From Palsa-295 sp963781105 (GTDB lineage Bacteria > Acidobacteriota > Terriglobia > Acidiferrales > UBA7541): a stretch of 64,000 nucleotides of DNA. Numbering within the stretch: position 1 is the first letter of the stretch; each line of letters opens with the position of its first letter. The stretch is taken from positions 129,376 to 193,375 of the forward strand of contig CAWAED010000009.1 of NCBI GenBank assembly GCA_963781105.1, written 5' to 3'. Below the pieces are notes generated by a model. The model was not told the DNA's origin. It did no database searches and was given only the letters and a program-made list of their open reading frames with translations. A program made the position numbers and the translations under genes. Below are positions 8,193-16,740 of the stretch, piece by piece.

Positions 8193-10903
8193 GATTCCTG
8201 AGAAGGTTTCTGGCGCGGCTCAAGAACTTTGCCACCGGGCGACAAGACGACAAACGGCTGCGGGAAGAGATGGAGGAGCATCTGGCGCGGCAGACGGAGG
8301 AAAATCTGCGCGCGGGGATGAATGTGGAAGAGGCACGGCGGCAGGCCGTGCTGAAGTTCGGAGGGCTGGGGACAGTGAGAGAGGATTACCACGCAGAGCA
8401 CGGGCTGCCGTTTTTTGAAAACCTGCTGCAGGACTCGCGCTTCGCGATACGCATGCTGGCCAAGTCGCCGGGGTTTACGGCTATCGCGGTTCTGACGATG
8501 GCCCTGGGGATCGGCGCGACCACGGCGATTTTCAGCCTGGTCGATGCGACGCTGCTGCATCCGCTGCCCTATCCGCACCCGGAGGAACTGGTACGCATCG
8601 AAGACGATCTGCCTGGTGCGGGCGCTACGGACGTGGGCATCTCGATTCCGGAGTGGAAGGATCTGCAACGTTCGGGAATTTTTCAGTATGTTGTGCTGGA
8701 GATTTTCGGTTCGGCGAACCTGACGGGTGCATCGCAGCCATCGCGGATGCAGTATGAGGGGGTGTCGCCGGCGTATTTTGCGATGCTGGGGGTGAAACCG
8801 GAGCTGGGGCAGACGTTTGATCCTCAGGATCGAACGCCGGGGTTCACGCTGGATGTGGTGATCACTGACGGGTTGTGGAAGCGGGCTTTCGGGAGCGATC
8901 CGCACATTGTGGGAAGAAGTTTGCGGGCGGACAACGATTTGTATCGGGTGATCGGGGTGATGCCGCCGGGTTTTCACGACCCGGGGCGAACCGTGGGCGA
9001 GAGGAATACGGAACAGTGGGCGGCGCTGGGTTTTTCGGATGATCCGGCTCAGGCCCCGAACCGCAGTTTGCGGTTCCCCCTGGAAACGGTCGGGCGCCTG
9101 AAGCCGGGGCTGACGGTTGCAGCGGCGCAGAGCCAGATGGACGCGTTGGTTGCTACGTTGCGGGAGCAATTTCCGGACGATTATCCGGCCGACAGCAAGT
9201 GGACGGTGCGCTTGGTGCCCCTGAAGGAAAACGTGGTGGGCAACGTTCGGCAGTCGCTGGTCCTGCTGTTGGGCGCAGTGGCGCTGGTGCTACTGATCGG
9301 CTGCGTGAATGTAGCGAATCTGCTGCTGGCGCGGGCCAGCGCGCGATCACGGGAGATGGCGGTGCGCCAGGCGCTGGGAGCGGCACGCCAGCGGCTGGTG
9401 CGGCAATTGCTGACGGAGTGCCTGCTGCTTTCGCTGCTGGGTGGAGTGGCGGGGTTGGTGATTCTGTTCTGCATGAAGGGATTCTTGCTGCGGCTGATTC
9501 CGGAGAGCCTGCCTCGGCTGAACGACCTGTCGATCAACTGGACCGTGATGCTGATCGCGCTGGCGGCTTCGATCGCAGCCGGGGTAATTTTCGGGCTGGC
9601 GCCCGCGAGGCAAGCAGGGCGATTGGATCTGGCAAGTACGCTGAGGATGGAGGGGCGTGGGTCGAAGGGTTCCACGGAGCAGACGCGCACGCGGCGCGTG
9701 CTGGTGGTGACGGAGTTTGCGCTGTCGCTGGTGCTGATGGTGGCCGCGGGCCTGCTGCTGCGCAGTTTTTGGGAATTGTACCAGGCGCCGCTGGGATTCA
9801 ATCCGCGGCATGTGATGTCGGTTCAGTTGTGGCTGCCGAGCCCCAACGATCCGAAGACGGACATTTATGGAACGGCTGCTCAGGAGGCAGTGTTTGCGCG
9901 CGAATTGCTGCGGCGCAGCCGGTTGCTGCCGGGAGTGCAGGAGGCGGCGCTGGGAGCGGAGCCGTCGATTCCGCTGCACCACGACCGCAACCGGAGCGCG
10001 CTGATCGTGGAAGGACGCCAGACACAGGGCAAGCAGACTCCCTTGGTGGAGCGGTCGCAAGTTACGCCGGAATATTTTCATTTGCTGGAGATTCCGGTGC
10101 TGCGGGGCCGTCTGTTCAACGACGGCGACGACGAGAATGCGCCGCCGGTCGCCGCGATCAACCAGGCGATGGCGCGGACGTACTGGCAGGGCGAGGATCC
10201 GCTTGGGAAGCGGCTGAAGCTTGGCCCTGGGAGGGCTGGGGTTGGCCAACGTGCGAGCAAGACCTGGATCACGATCGTCGGGGTGATCGCGGATGCTCGA
10301 ACCGAGTCGCTGGCGAACGCGAGCGTTCCGCAAATCTATCTGAGCCTGTACCAGGAGACGCCCAAGGAGTTGGCCATCTTTCTGCGTGGAGACCTGAATG
10401 CGAGCGCGATCCCGGAAGAGGTGCGGGCGATGGTGCAGTCCGTAAACCCGGAGCTACCGGTTTACGGGGCGCAGACGCTGAACGATGCGGTGACGGCGTC
10501 GCTGGAACAGAGACGATTCTCGATGGATATTGTGGCGGCGTTTGCGGTGACGGCGCTGCTGCTGGCCGCGCTGGGAATCTACGGGGTGATCTCGTACATC
10601 GTCAGCGAGCGCACGCGGGACATCGGCATCCGGCTGGCGCTGGGTGCGCAGAGGGGGAAGATCATGGCGATGGTTCTGCGCCAGGGACTGGGACTGGCGA
10701 TGGCGGGCGCCGCGCTGGGACTGGTGGGATCGGTGATCGTGTCGCACCTGATGGCAGGGCTGCTGTATGGCGTGAGCCCCACGGATCTGCTGACGTTCGC
10801 GGCGGTCACCCTGTTGCTGACTGCGGTGGCGCTTGCGGCCTGTTATATCCCCGCGCGGCGGGCAATGCGTGTCGACCCGATGATCGCACTGAGATACGAG
10901 TAG
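8189..10903 (+). CDS. ADOP-type MacB/FtsX-like duplicated permease
   Basis: 904 residues. An N-terminal soluble helical segment (~1-75, HLARQTEENLRAGMNVEEAR) precedes TM1 (SPGFTAIAVLTMALGIGAT). Two repeats of a MacB-like periplasmic domain plus an FtsX three-helix bundle follow; the first bundle includes VLLIGCVNVANLLLARASAR and the second ALGIYGVISYIVSERTRDIG. This architecture matches the 'acidobacterial duplicated orphan permease' family, which lacks an adjacent ATPase. None is found here either. Coupled to the PadR gene by an ATGA overlap. Role is likely export or stress-related membrane remodelling, unproven. Confidence 0.9.
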   Translation: MRFLRRFLARLKNFATGRQDDKRLREEMEEHLARQTEENLRAGMNVEEARRQAVLKFGGLGTVREDYHAEHGLPFFENLLQDSRFAIRMLAKSPGFTAIAVLTMALGIGATTAIFSLVDATLLHPLPYPHPEELVRIEDDLPGAGATDVGISIPEWKDLQRSGIFQYVVLEIFGSANLTGASQPSRMQYEGVSPAYFAMLGVKPELGQTFDPQDRTPGFTLDVVITDGLWKRAFGSDPHIVGRSLRADNDLYRVIGVMPPGFHDPGRTVGERNTEQWAALGFSDDPAQAPNRSLRFPLETVGRLKPGLTVAAAQSQMDALVATLREQFPDDYPADSKWTVRLVPLKENVVGNVRQSLVLLLGAVALVLLIGCVNVANLLLARASARSREMAVRQALGAARQRLVRQLLTECLLLSLLGGVAGLVILFCMKGFLLRLIPESLPRLNDLSINWTVMLIALAASIAAGVIFGLAPARQAGRLDLASTLRMEGRGSKGSTEQTRTRRVLVVTEFALSLVLMVAAGLLLRSFWELYQAPLGFNPRHVMSVQLWLPSPNDPKTDIYGTAAQEAVFARELLRRSRLLPGVQEAALGAEPSIPLHHDRNRSALIVEGRQTQGKQTPLVERSQVTPEYFHLLEIPVLRGRLFNDGDDENAPPVAAINQAMARTYWQGEDPLGKRLKLGPGRAGVGQRASKTWITIVGVIADARTESLANASVPQIYLSLYQETPKELAIFLRGDLNASAIPEEVRAMVQSVNPELPVYGAQTLNDAVTASLEQRRFSMDIVAAFAVTALLLAALGIYGVISYIVSERTRDIGIRLALGAQRGKIMAMVLRQGLGLAMAGAALGLVGSVIVSHLMAGLLYGVSPTDLLTFAAVTLLLTAVALAACYIPARRAMRVDPMIALRYE

Positions 10904-11379
10904 TTTTTCGAGGTCCTCGATGTGGATCGGATTGAAGTGAAGGCAGGCGCCTTGGAAGCTCAGTTCGACTGACGCTAACAGGGCGAGTCATTTGTTGACG
11001 GCTGCAGCTTACTATCCATAGACGACTTCGCTCCTGACCGGGCATCTTCCGCTCTGGCCCGCGCGGCAACGAAGAGCCTTAACTTAGCTGTAGTAATCAG
11101 TAGGTAAATATGATATGGTAGATTGGGGCACTTTTCCGCCCCCACCGAGGACGCAACATGCGGACCGCAGCACCGGCGACGGGTCGAGCCAATCGAGCAC
11201 TCGGGAAAAGTGTCGCCAAAAACCGCCCCGCGCCCCCCGCCACCAGCGCAGTTCGCGCACCGCGCACATTTCCGCGACGCCCAGCAGCGCCAGCCGCGCC
11301 ATGTAACTCGATGTCACAATGTTACATCCACGTTTCTTCCATCGCGAATCACCCCAAATTCAATCGCAAACCCCGCCGA

Positions 11380-11418
11380 TTAGAATCCATCGTATCTCGC
11401 ACAAAACAAACACCCGCA
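11380..11418. repeat. Imperfect direct repeat, copy 1
   Basis: Starts TTAGAATCCATCGTATC and continues with CGCACAAAACAAACACCC. A second copy with few mismatches lies at 11566-11606, about 186 bp away. Neither copy is inside a credible gene. Confidence 0.55.
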
Positions 11419-11565
11419 ACGCAAATCAATCGCCAACTTTCAGCCACTTCGTGCAACACGCATCGCGACGCTTCCAATCATCACAATCGGCTCTCCGCGC
11501 CGGCGCTCACTTGCCGCTTATTACTCGTCACTCATCACTGCCTTTCTAATCGACAATGGCAGATA

Positions 11566-11606
11566 TTAGAATTCACCGTAACTCACACAAAACAAACAAC
11601 CGCACC
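11566..11606. repeat. Imperfect direct repeat, copy 2
   Basis: Starts TTAGAATTCACCGTAAC and continues with TCACACAAAACAAACAACC. Partner of the copy at 11380-11418. A GTCACTCATCACT-type simple sequence lies between the copies. Confidence 0.55.
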
Positions 11607-11684
11607 ACGTTCTAATCGACACTTTTTTGCGATATCAGCCTCGCGGATGCGTTGGCAAGAGTGCGGGAGTCGGGAACCTGGGAA

Positions 11685-11738
11685 CGCCATTCTCCTGAAT
11701 GGCGATTTGCTCGAACGCCAATCGGGAGATTGGCGTTC
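11685..11738. repeat. Paired palindromes (REP-like or terminator)
   Basis: Two hairpins in tandem. The first is CGCCATT / AATGGCG (11685-11704). The second is a perfect 11-bp stem GAACGCCAATC / GATTGGCGTTC with a GGGA loop (11713-11738). The two share the GAACGCCA core, so they can also pair with each other. Placed 8 bases beyond the LacI stop, they may terminate that transcript or be a REP/BIME-type element. Confidence 0.6.
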
Positions 11739-11745
11739 CCGGGAA

Positions 11746-12891
11746 TTACGCCTGGCGGCGGACGGGGCCGGTGCTGGCGCGCACCGCGAGCATGGGCTTT
11801 ACGATGATCGAATCGGGAAAGCGCGCGTTGGCCGGCGAGGTGATTCTTTGCAGCAGGGTTTCCGCGGCGATCACGCCCATTTCGCGGAGCGGCTGGCGGA
11901 CGGTGGTGAGCGCGGGATTTTGGTAGGCGGCGCTGGGGATGTCGTCGAAGCCGACGACGGAAACGTCCTCGGGAATTTTTAGTTTGGCTTCGCCGAGCGC
12001 GCGGGTGGCGCCCATCGCGGAAATATCGTTGAAGGCAAAAAGCGCGGTGAACGGGCGGCGCGCTTCGAGCAGGCGGCGCGTGGCGTAGTAGCCGAGTTCG
12101 GGAGTGCCCACTTCGCCGACGAGTTGCGCGACGAGCGCCGCGTCAATTTTCAGGCCGAGTTGCGCGGCAGATTCCTGCACGGTCTTCCAGCGGACTGCGG
12201 TGTCCGAGCTGAACTCCTGCCCTTTGATAAAAGCGATTTTGCGGTGGCCCAAAGCGTAGAGATGTTCGAGCGCGAGTTTTGCGGCCAGCGCGTGATCGAG
12301 CAGAATATTGGTGACGCCCGGAACATGCTGATAGCCGGAAACGGCGACGATGCGCAGGGATTTATTTTCCTGGCAGGGAGTGTCCACGGCGATCAACCCT
12401 TCCACGGAGCGCAGCTGCAGCAAGCGCGGATATTCTTCGATCAGATCCTTGCGGTGGCGGTGGCTGACCACGTAATAGAAATATCCCTCCTGCAGCAAAT
12501 GGTCTTCGATGCCAGACATCACCAGCGCGCCATAGCCCTCGCTGATTTCCGGAACGATCACGCCGACAGTAAAGCTGCGCTTCTGGCGCAGGGACTTGGC
12601 CATGAAGTTCGGGCGGTAGTTGAGCTGCCGCGCCGCCGCGCGCACGCGGTCCTGGGTGGACTGCGGAATGGATTTTGCGGCGGGCGAGCGGTTCATCACC
12701 ATGGACACAGTGGCCGAGGAAAGGCCAAGGAATTCGGCAACGTCTTTCAAATTGGCAGCGGGAGCTTCGCGATGCGCCGCAGCGGAAGCATCACGGTGCG
12801 CGGCCGCCGAAGAATCACGATCAGCGGCAGCGCGAGGTTCGCGATGAGCGGCAGCGGTATTTTTGGGTTTGACTCGTGGCGAGCGCGGCAT
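11746..12891 (-). CDS. LacI family transcriptional regulator with repeat-rich N-terminus
   Basis: About 381 residues from ATG 12891 (an ATG at 12909 adds six). Residues ~13-44 are four octapeptide repeats of form AAAHRExx/AAADRDxx, then the LacI HTH (LKDVAEFLGLSSATVSMVMN) and hinge (AARQLNYRPN). The periplasmic-binding-like effector domain follows (VGVIVPEISEGYGA, GLIAVDTP, GHRKIAFIKG, VSVVGFDDIPSAAYQNP). The effector is probably a sugar. It lies downstream of the TonB receptor in the same orientation and close to the glucanase, so it is the likely regulator of this carbohydrate locus. Confidence 0.88.
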   Translation of the reverse strand: MPRSPRVKPKNTAAAHREPRAAADRDSSAAAHRDASAAAHREAPAANLKDVAEFLGLSSATVSMVMNRSPAAKSIPQSTQDRVRAAARQLNYRPNFMAKSLRQKRSFTVGVIVPEISEGYGALVMSGIEDHLLQEGYFYYVVSHRHRKDLIEEYPRLLQLRSVEGLIAVDTPCQENKSLRIVAVSGYQHVPGVTNILLDHALAAKLALEHLYALGHRKIAFIKGQEFSSDTAVRWKTVQESAAQLGLKIDAALVAQLVGEVGTPELGYYATRRLLEARRPFTALFAFNDISAMGATRALGEAKLKIPEDVSVVGFDDIPSAAYQNPALTTVRQPLREMGVIAAETLLQRITSPANARFPDSIIVKPMLAVRASTGPVRRQA

Positions 12892-13011
12892 GGGAGCACC
12901 TGAGCGCACATCCTTGCACAGCGGCCGGGGATGAGCAAGGCGCGGAAACTATTCTGGGTTGCCGAATCGCCAACGAGATTCGGCGGTCATTTCGATGGCG
13001 TAGAGTACGAC

Positions 13012-13045
13012 TGAGCCAGGGCGCAGCGCCCCACGCCCTGGCTCA
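13012..13045. terminator. Strong hairpin after the TonB-dependent receptor gene
   Basis: Perfect 12-bp stem TGAGCCAGGGCG / CGCCCTGGCTCA around a 10-base loop, beginning 11 bases past the receptor stop on the minus strand. No U-tract follows, so it may be an attenuating or mRNA-stabilising hairpin rather than a classical terminator. Confidence 0.5.
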
Positions 13046-13055
13046 AATCATTTGC

Positions 13056-16000
13056 TCAGAAACTAAACCGCGCTTGCGCTTCGATCACGCGGCCGGCCAG
13101 GGCGAATTGAGCCTGATCGAACGTACCGTTTCCACTGACAGTCTGGCCGGTCGTAGTCAGTGCTATGTTTCCGATGGTTTGATTGCCGAGTGGTCCCAGG
13201 TTGACCTGGTTGAACAGGTTGTAAAAATTGGCGCGAATCTCCAATTGAGCATGTTCACCAATGACTCTGGCGCTGGGCAATCCAAAGGCTTTCGCAAGCG
13301 TGAAGTCCACGGAAGAATAGCGCGGGCCTCTGAACGAATTGCGCGCAACGCCCGGCACCGGAGGAATGGCTGTGGTTGAGAGGATCGGTGGCGTGAAATA
13401 GGCAGTCGGACCATTCGGGAAGTTGCCGAGCTGCTTTTTGAAAGTTGAGTTGCTGTAATTGGTGCCAGCACCTCCCAGATAAGCGGCCGGCCTTACCGAG
13501 CAGTAGCCGCTGTTCTCGAAGATCAAACTGCAGGTATTGGGATCGCCGACAACTTGAACGTTGTAGAGCGGCGACCACGGAAAACCAGAATGCACGTTCC
13601 AAATTCCGCTGAACGTCCACCCGTCTATCACCTTCGCTTCCCAGCTTTGGCGGTCGTGGAAGAATTGGGGGCTCCACAATCCCCAGAGTTTGAAATTGTG
13701 AGTGGCGTCGTAATCCGAAGGACCGTATCCCGCCTTGGAGTTGAAAGGGTATGCGTCAAAATAAAAGTTGGTTGAAGCATCGTCCATGGCTCTGCTGAAC
13801 GTGTACTGGGCGTCCACCTGGAATCCATGCGAGAAACGCTTCTGAAGCTCGGTGAGGAGCGCGTTGTAATTGCCGTCAACATCATCCGTCCAGTAACGCA
13901 GGTTATTAACCTGGGGATTCTGCGGCTCAAAGAGGATTTGGCCGTTGAAGTTCCAGCGGAGGAGGCGATGAGATGAACTGCCTTGATAACCGACCGTCGC
14001 GATCATGCTGTGCCCGAGGTCGTACTGAGTCAAGAGGGAGTAGCGGTAGGTATAGGGCGAGAGCAAGTTCCGCGGAAGCGCGCTTAGTGTGATCGGCGCA
14101 CCGGTTGCGGGGATGTTTGTAGTTGGATCGAAGGTGAGCATGGCGTTCGGGTTGCCTGGATACGGAGCGAATTGATGCGGGTCAGACGGTGCAGCATAGA
14201 CGATATTCGATCCGGCGAGGATGCCGAAGCTTGCGAAGATCGGAGAAGGATTCGTGAGAGCGTTTAGTGGAATCGCGTCCTCCGTCCGGTTATAGCCAAT
14301 TCCGAATCCGCCGCGAACTACCAGACGGTTTTGGAAATCGTGGTGGAGATACGGCAAAGAATTTGGGCTCCACGCGAAACCAATTTGCGGTCCGAAATTG
14401 TGGTAGTCGGCGTTATAAAGATTTCCGCCCAGCTTGACGCTAATATCGGCGAGTTGATTGGGGGGAGGCCCGAGAACAGCGGTGCCGAGATTTCCGTACT
14501 TCTCGTGGAAGGGGCCGAAATACTCCCAACGCAGGCCGAGATTCACGGTGAGATTCGGTTTAAGCTTGTAATCGTCCTGCACGAAGAGCGCAATGTCGTT
14601 GTCACGAACGTAGCTGGTGAGGGTGGTAGGGATGCCGGTTACAGGATTGAAGTTGCCGCTCTCCAGGACGGGAGCGTCGTTAGCGAAGTCCCAAAGATCG
14701 TTGAAGTTGTAAGTTGGACGTGCGCCCGAGCTTTGAACCTGGGTATTTTGTTCCTTGTAGATGTCCACGCCGAATTTCAGAGACTGCCGATTCAGGACTT
14801 TGGTAACCGTATCGCGAATGTTGTATCCGGTCTTGAAGAAAATTCCGGGAGGATTGGCGCCGTAAACGATGTTGTTAATTCCGGTCAGGGCGCCAGGCAA
14901 CCCGGTGATGGTGCCTTCGGGGAGGCCCCACGGCTCCTGCGGATTGCTGGCGAGTTCATCGAAATACCAGCGCGAGACGTTGAAGCGCGCTTCATTGATT
15001 AAAGTTGGGCCGAAGGTGTGGTTCCACACCAAAGCTTCGGAGTAATTGAGCGGGGCGTGGTGAAACAGATTCGCCGGACGGATGTTGCCGTTATAGGTGG
15101 TCGTTTCGGTGGGAACCCAGTAAATGCTGAAGGTCAGCAAATCCGAGCTTGTCGCCTGGAAGTCCAGCCGGCCGTTATATTGCGACTCAGTAATTTTTGT
15201 GGGGTTGGTCGCTTGTACGAACTGGATGTCTGGGATGCCATCCAGTCCGCTACCGATACCGTTGGGCGTAGCGGCTGTGCCGAAGGTAGGGTCAGGCGTT
15301 CCGCGAGGGCTCGTCGATAAAGAACCGATATCCAGGCCCGTCCCCGCCGGCTGGCAATTCGCCGCTGTCGTGAAACCTGCTTGCGAGCAAGTGGATGGAA
15401 GCACTTTACTGAAAGAAGCACCTTCGCCGGGAAAGCCCAGAATAGCTGATGAGAGAAACGGCGTCCCCAACGCCTGTACGGCTGCGAGGTATTGCGACGT
15501 TTCCACCCACTGGTTCGACGTTTCTACGGAATTATTCCTAAGTGTTTCATACGAGAAGAATACGAACAGGTGGTTTCTGATGATCGGTCCGCCCACACTG
15601 CCGCCGAACTGATTAAAACGGTCGTTTACGCGTTCATTCGCGCCTGGACTGCTCGGCCCGTTGTATGCCTGGAAGGCATTCAATCCAGGCCGATCAATCT
15701 TGATAAAAGCGCTCCCGTGGTAGCTGTTGGTGCCGTTCTGCGAGACAACTTCGACCTGGGCGCCGCTACCGTGTCCTAGGTCCGCATCGTAAGAGTTCGA
15801 GGTAATTCTAACTTCCTTAACCGATTCTTCGTTGGGCGTAATGATCGCGGCGCCGCCCCAATCCAGGCTATTCACCGAGACGCCATCAATTTGAAAGCTA
15901 TTCGCTTCATTGCGCTGGCCGTCGGCGAAAGCTTGAACTTGGTTTTCGATTTGAAAAATGCTGCTGGTCGCGCTGGTGCCTCCTGGACCGGCGCTACCGG

Positions 16001-16544
16001 GAATGGCTTGCGTCCCGCCGCCGTTATTGTGGGCGCCGTCACCGAAAACGCCCGGTGCTAGGCGAAGCAGTTGGAAGGGATCGCGGCCGAAGGATGGGAG
16101 GTCCTGCACTTCTGTTGACGAAAGCGTGCCGCTGACTTGTCCCGTTTCGGTATCAATTGCGGACTCGGACGACGCATTCACAGTCACCGAGCTGGTAACC
16201 TCACCGAGCTCTAACGTGACGTTGAGCGCCTGGATTTGTTCTCCGGCGATCGAGACATTTTCGAGGACGTTCTTCTTAAAGCCTTTCTTTTCCACGGCAA
16301 CCGTATAGTTGCCGGGAGGAAGGCTCGAGAAGGTGTAAACGCCACCCGATCCTGAAGTGGTTTCTTGTGAGTGGTTGGTTTCTGAATTTGTAAGTGTGAC
16401 GGTCGCGCCCTCGACGGCGGCGCCCTGCGCGTCCAGTACAACTCCTTGCAAGCCGGCGCGATACTGCGCTTTCGCCGCCGGGGAAAACAGACTCGAACCA
16501 AGTACTATGATTGCCCAAGCGATAAGAATTCTTGAGACTTTCAT
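13056..16544 (-). CDS. TonB-dependent receptor with carboxypeptidase-regulatory-like domain
   Basis: 1162 residues. A signal peptide (MKVSRILIAWAIIVLGSSLF) precedes a CarboxypepD_reg-like beta sandwich (~28-115: LQGVVLDAQGAAVEGATVTL, YTFSSLPPGNYTVAV). A plug-like region follows (FQIDGVSVNSLDWGG), then a long outer-membrane barrel with repeated aromatic strands ending in ARFSF. This is the Acidobacteriota 'Oar-like' receptor type. It probably imports oligosaccharides; the divergent glucanase and the LacI gene downstream support a glycan uptake role. No TonB/ExbBD genes are visible in the window. Confidence 0.9.
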   Translation of the reverse strand: MKVSRILIAWAIIVLGSSLFSPAAKAQYRAGLQGVVLDAQGAAVEGATVTLTNSETNHSQETTSGSGGVYTFSSLPPGNYTVAVEKKGFKKNVLENVSIAGEQIQALNVTLELGEVTSSVTVNASSESAIDTETGQVSGTLSSTEVQDLPSFGRDPFQLLRLAPGVFGDGAHNNGGGTQAIPGSAGPGGTSATSSIFQIENQVQAFADGQRNEANSFQIDGVSVNSLDWGGAAIITPNEESVKEVRITSNSYDADLGHGSGAQVEVVSQNGTNSYHGSAFIKIDRPGLNAFQAYNGPSSPGANERVNDRFNQFGGSVGGPIIRNHLFVFFSYETLRNNSVETSNQWVETSQYLAAVQALGTPFLSSAILGFPGEGASFSKVLPSTCSQAGFTTAANCQPAGTGLDIGSLSTSPRGTPDPTFGTAATPNGIGSGLDGIPDIQFVQATNPTKITESQYNGRLDFQATSSDLLTFSIYWVPTETTTYNGNIRPANLFHHAPLNYSEALVWNHTFGPTLINEARFNVSRWYFDELASNPQEPWGLPEGTITGLPGALTGINNIVYGANPPGIFFKTGYNIRDTVTKVLNRQSLKFGVDIYKEQNTQVQSSGARPTYNFNDLWDFANDAPVLESGNFNPVTGIPTTLTSYVRDNDIALFVQDDYKLKPNLTVNLGLRWEYFGPFHEKYGNLGTAVLGPPPNQLADISVKLGGNLYNADYHNFGPQIGFAWSPNSLPYLHHDFQNRLVVRGGFGIGYNRTEDAIPLNALTNPSPIFASFGILAGSNIVYAAPSDPHQFAPYPGNPNAMLTFDPTTNIPATGAPITLSALPRNLLSPYTYRYSLLTQYDLGHSMIATVGYQGSSSHRLLRWNFNGQILFEPQNPQVNNLRYWTDDVDGNYNALLTELQKRFSHGFQVDAQYTFSRAMDDASTNFYFDAYPFNSKAGYGPSDYDATHNFKLWGLWSPQFFHDRQSWEAKVIDGWTFSGIWNVHSGFPWSPLYNVQVVGDPNTCSLIFENSGYCSVRPAAYLGGAGTNYSNSTFKKQLGNFPNGPTAYFTPPILSTTAIPPVPGVARNSFRGPRYSSVDFTLAKAFGLPSARVIGEHAQLEIRANFYNLFNQVNLGPLGNQTIGNIALTTTGQTVSGNGTFDQAQFALAGRVIEAQARFSF

Positions 16545-16740
16545 CTATCACCCCGCGCCGGGGTCTGGTCCACCCAAATTTTTCTGCCTTTCCCCAGCTA
16601 AATCGGTTAACTGCTTATGTTCGGGAGTATAGATTTCAGGTTTTTGGTTGTCAACGATTCGTATCTCTGATATCTGGTGGGCGGCCTGTGCATAGGAGCG
16701 GGCGGTCAATGGCCCTGGGCGACAGAAACGGGACGTGCCG
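16545..16740. promoter_or_regulatory. Divergent intergenic region between receptor and glucanase genes
   Basis: About 195 bp separate the outward-facing TonB receptor and GH144-like genes, so both promoters and any LacI operator should lie here. The sequence around GGTTAACTGCTTATG contains a GTTAAC palindrome, but I see no operator half-sites convincing enough to mark. Confidence 0.4.

Larger units (their letters stand above)
10904..11745. other. Long intergenic region with repeats, no convincing gene
   Basis: About 840 bases between the permease and the LacI gene (convergent). Frames on either strand give low-complexity, Arg/His-rich translations without family resemblance. The region holds an imperfect direct repeat (11380-11418 and 11566-11606) and two palindromes next to the LacI stop (11685-11704, 11713-11738). 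Confidence 0.6.

Noticed and set aside
9199..10935. 578-codon + frame inside the ADOP permease
   Set aside because: Gly/Ala/Arg-rich shadow of the permease in another frame.
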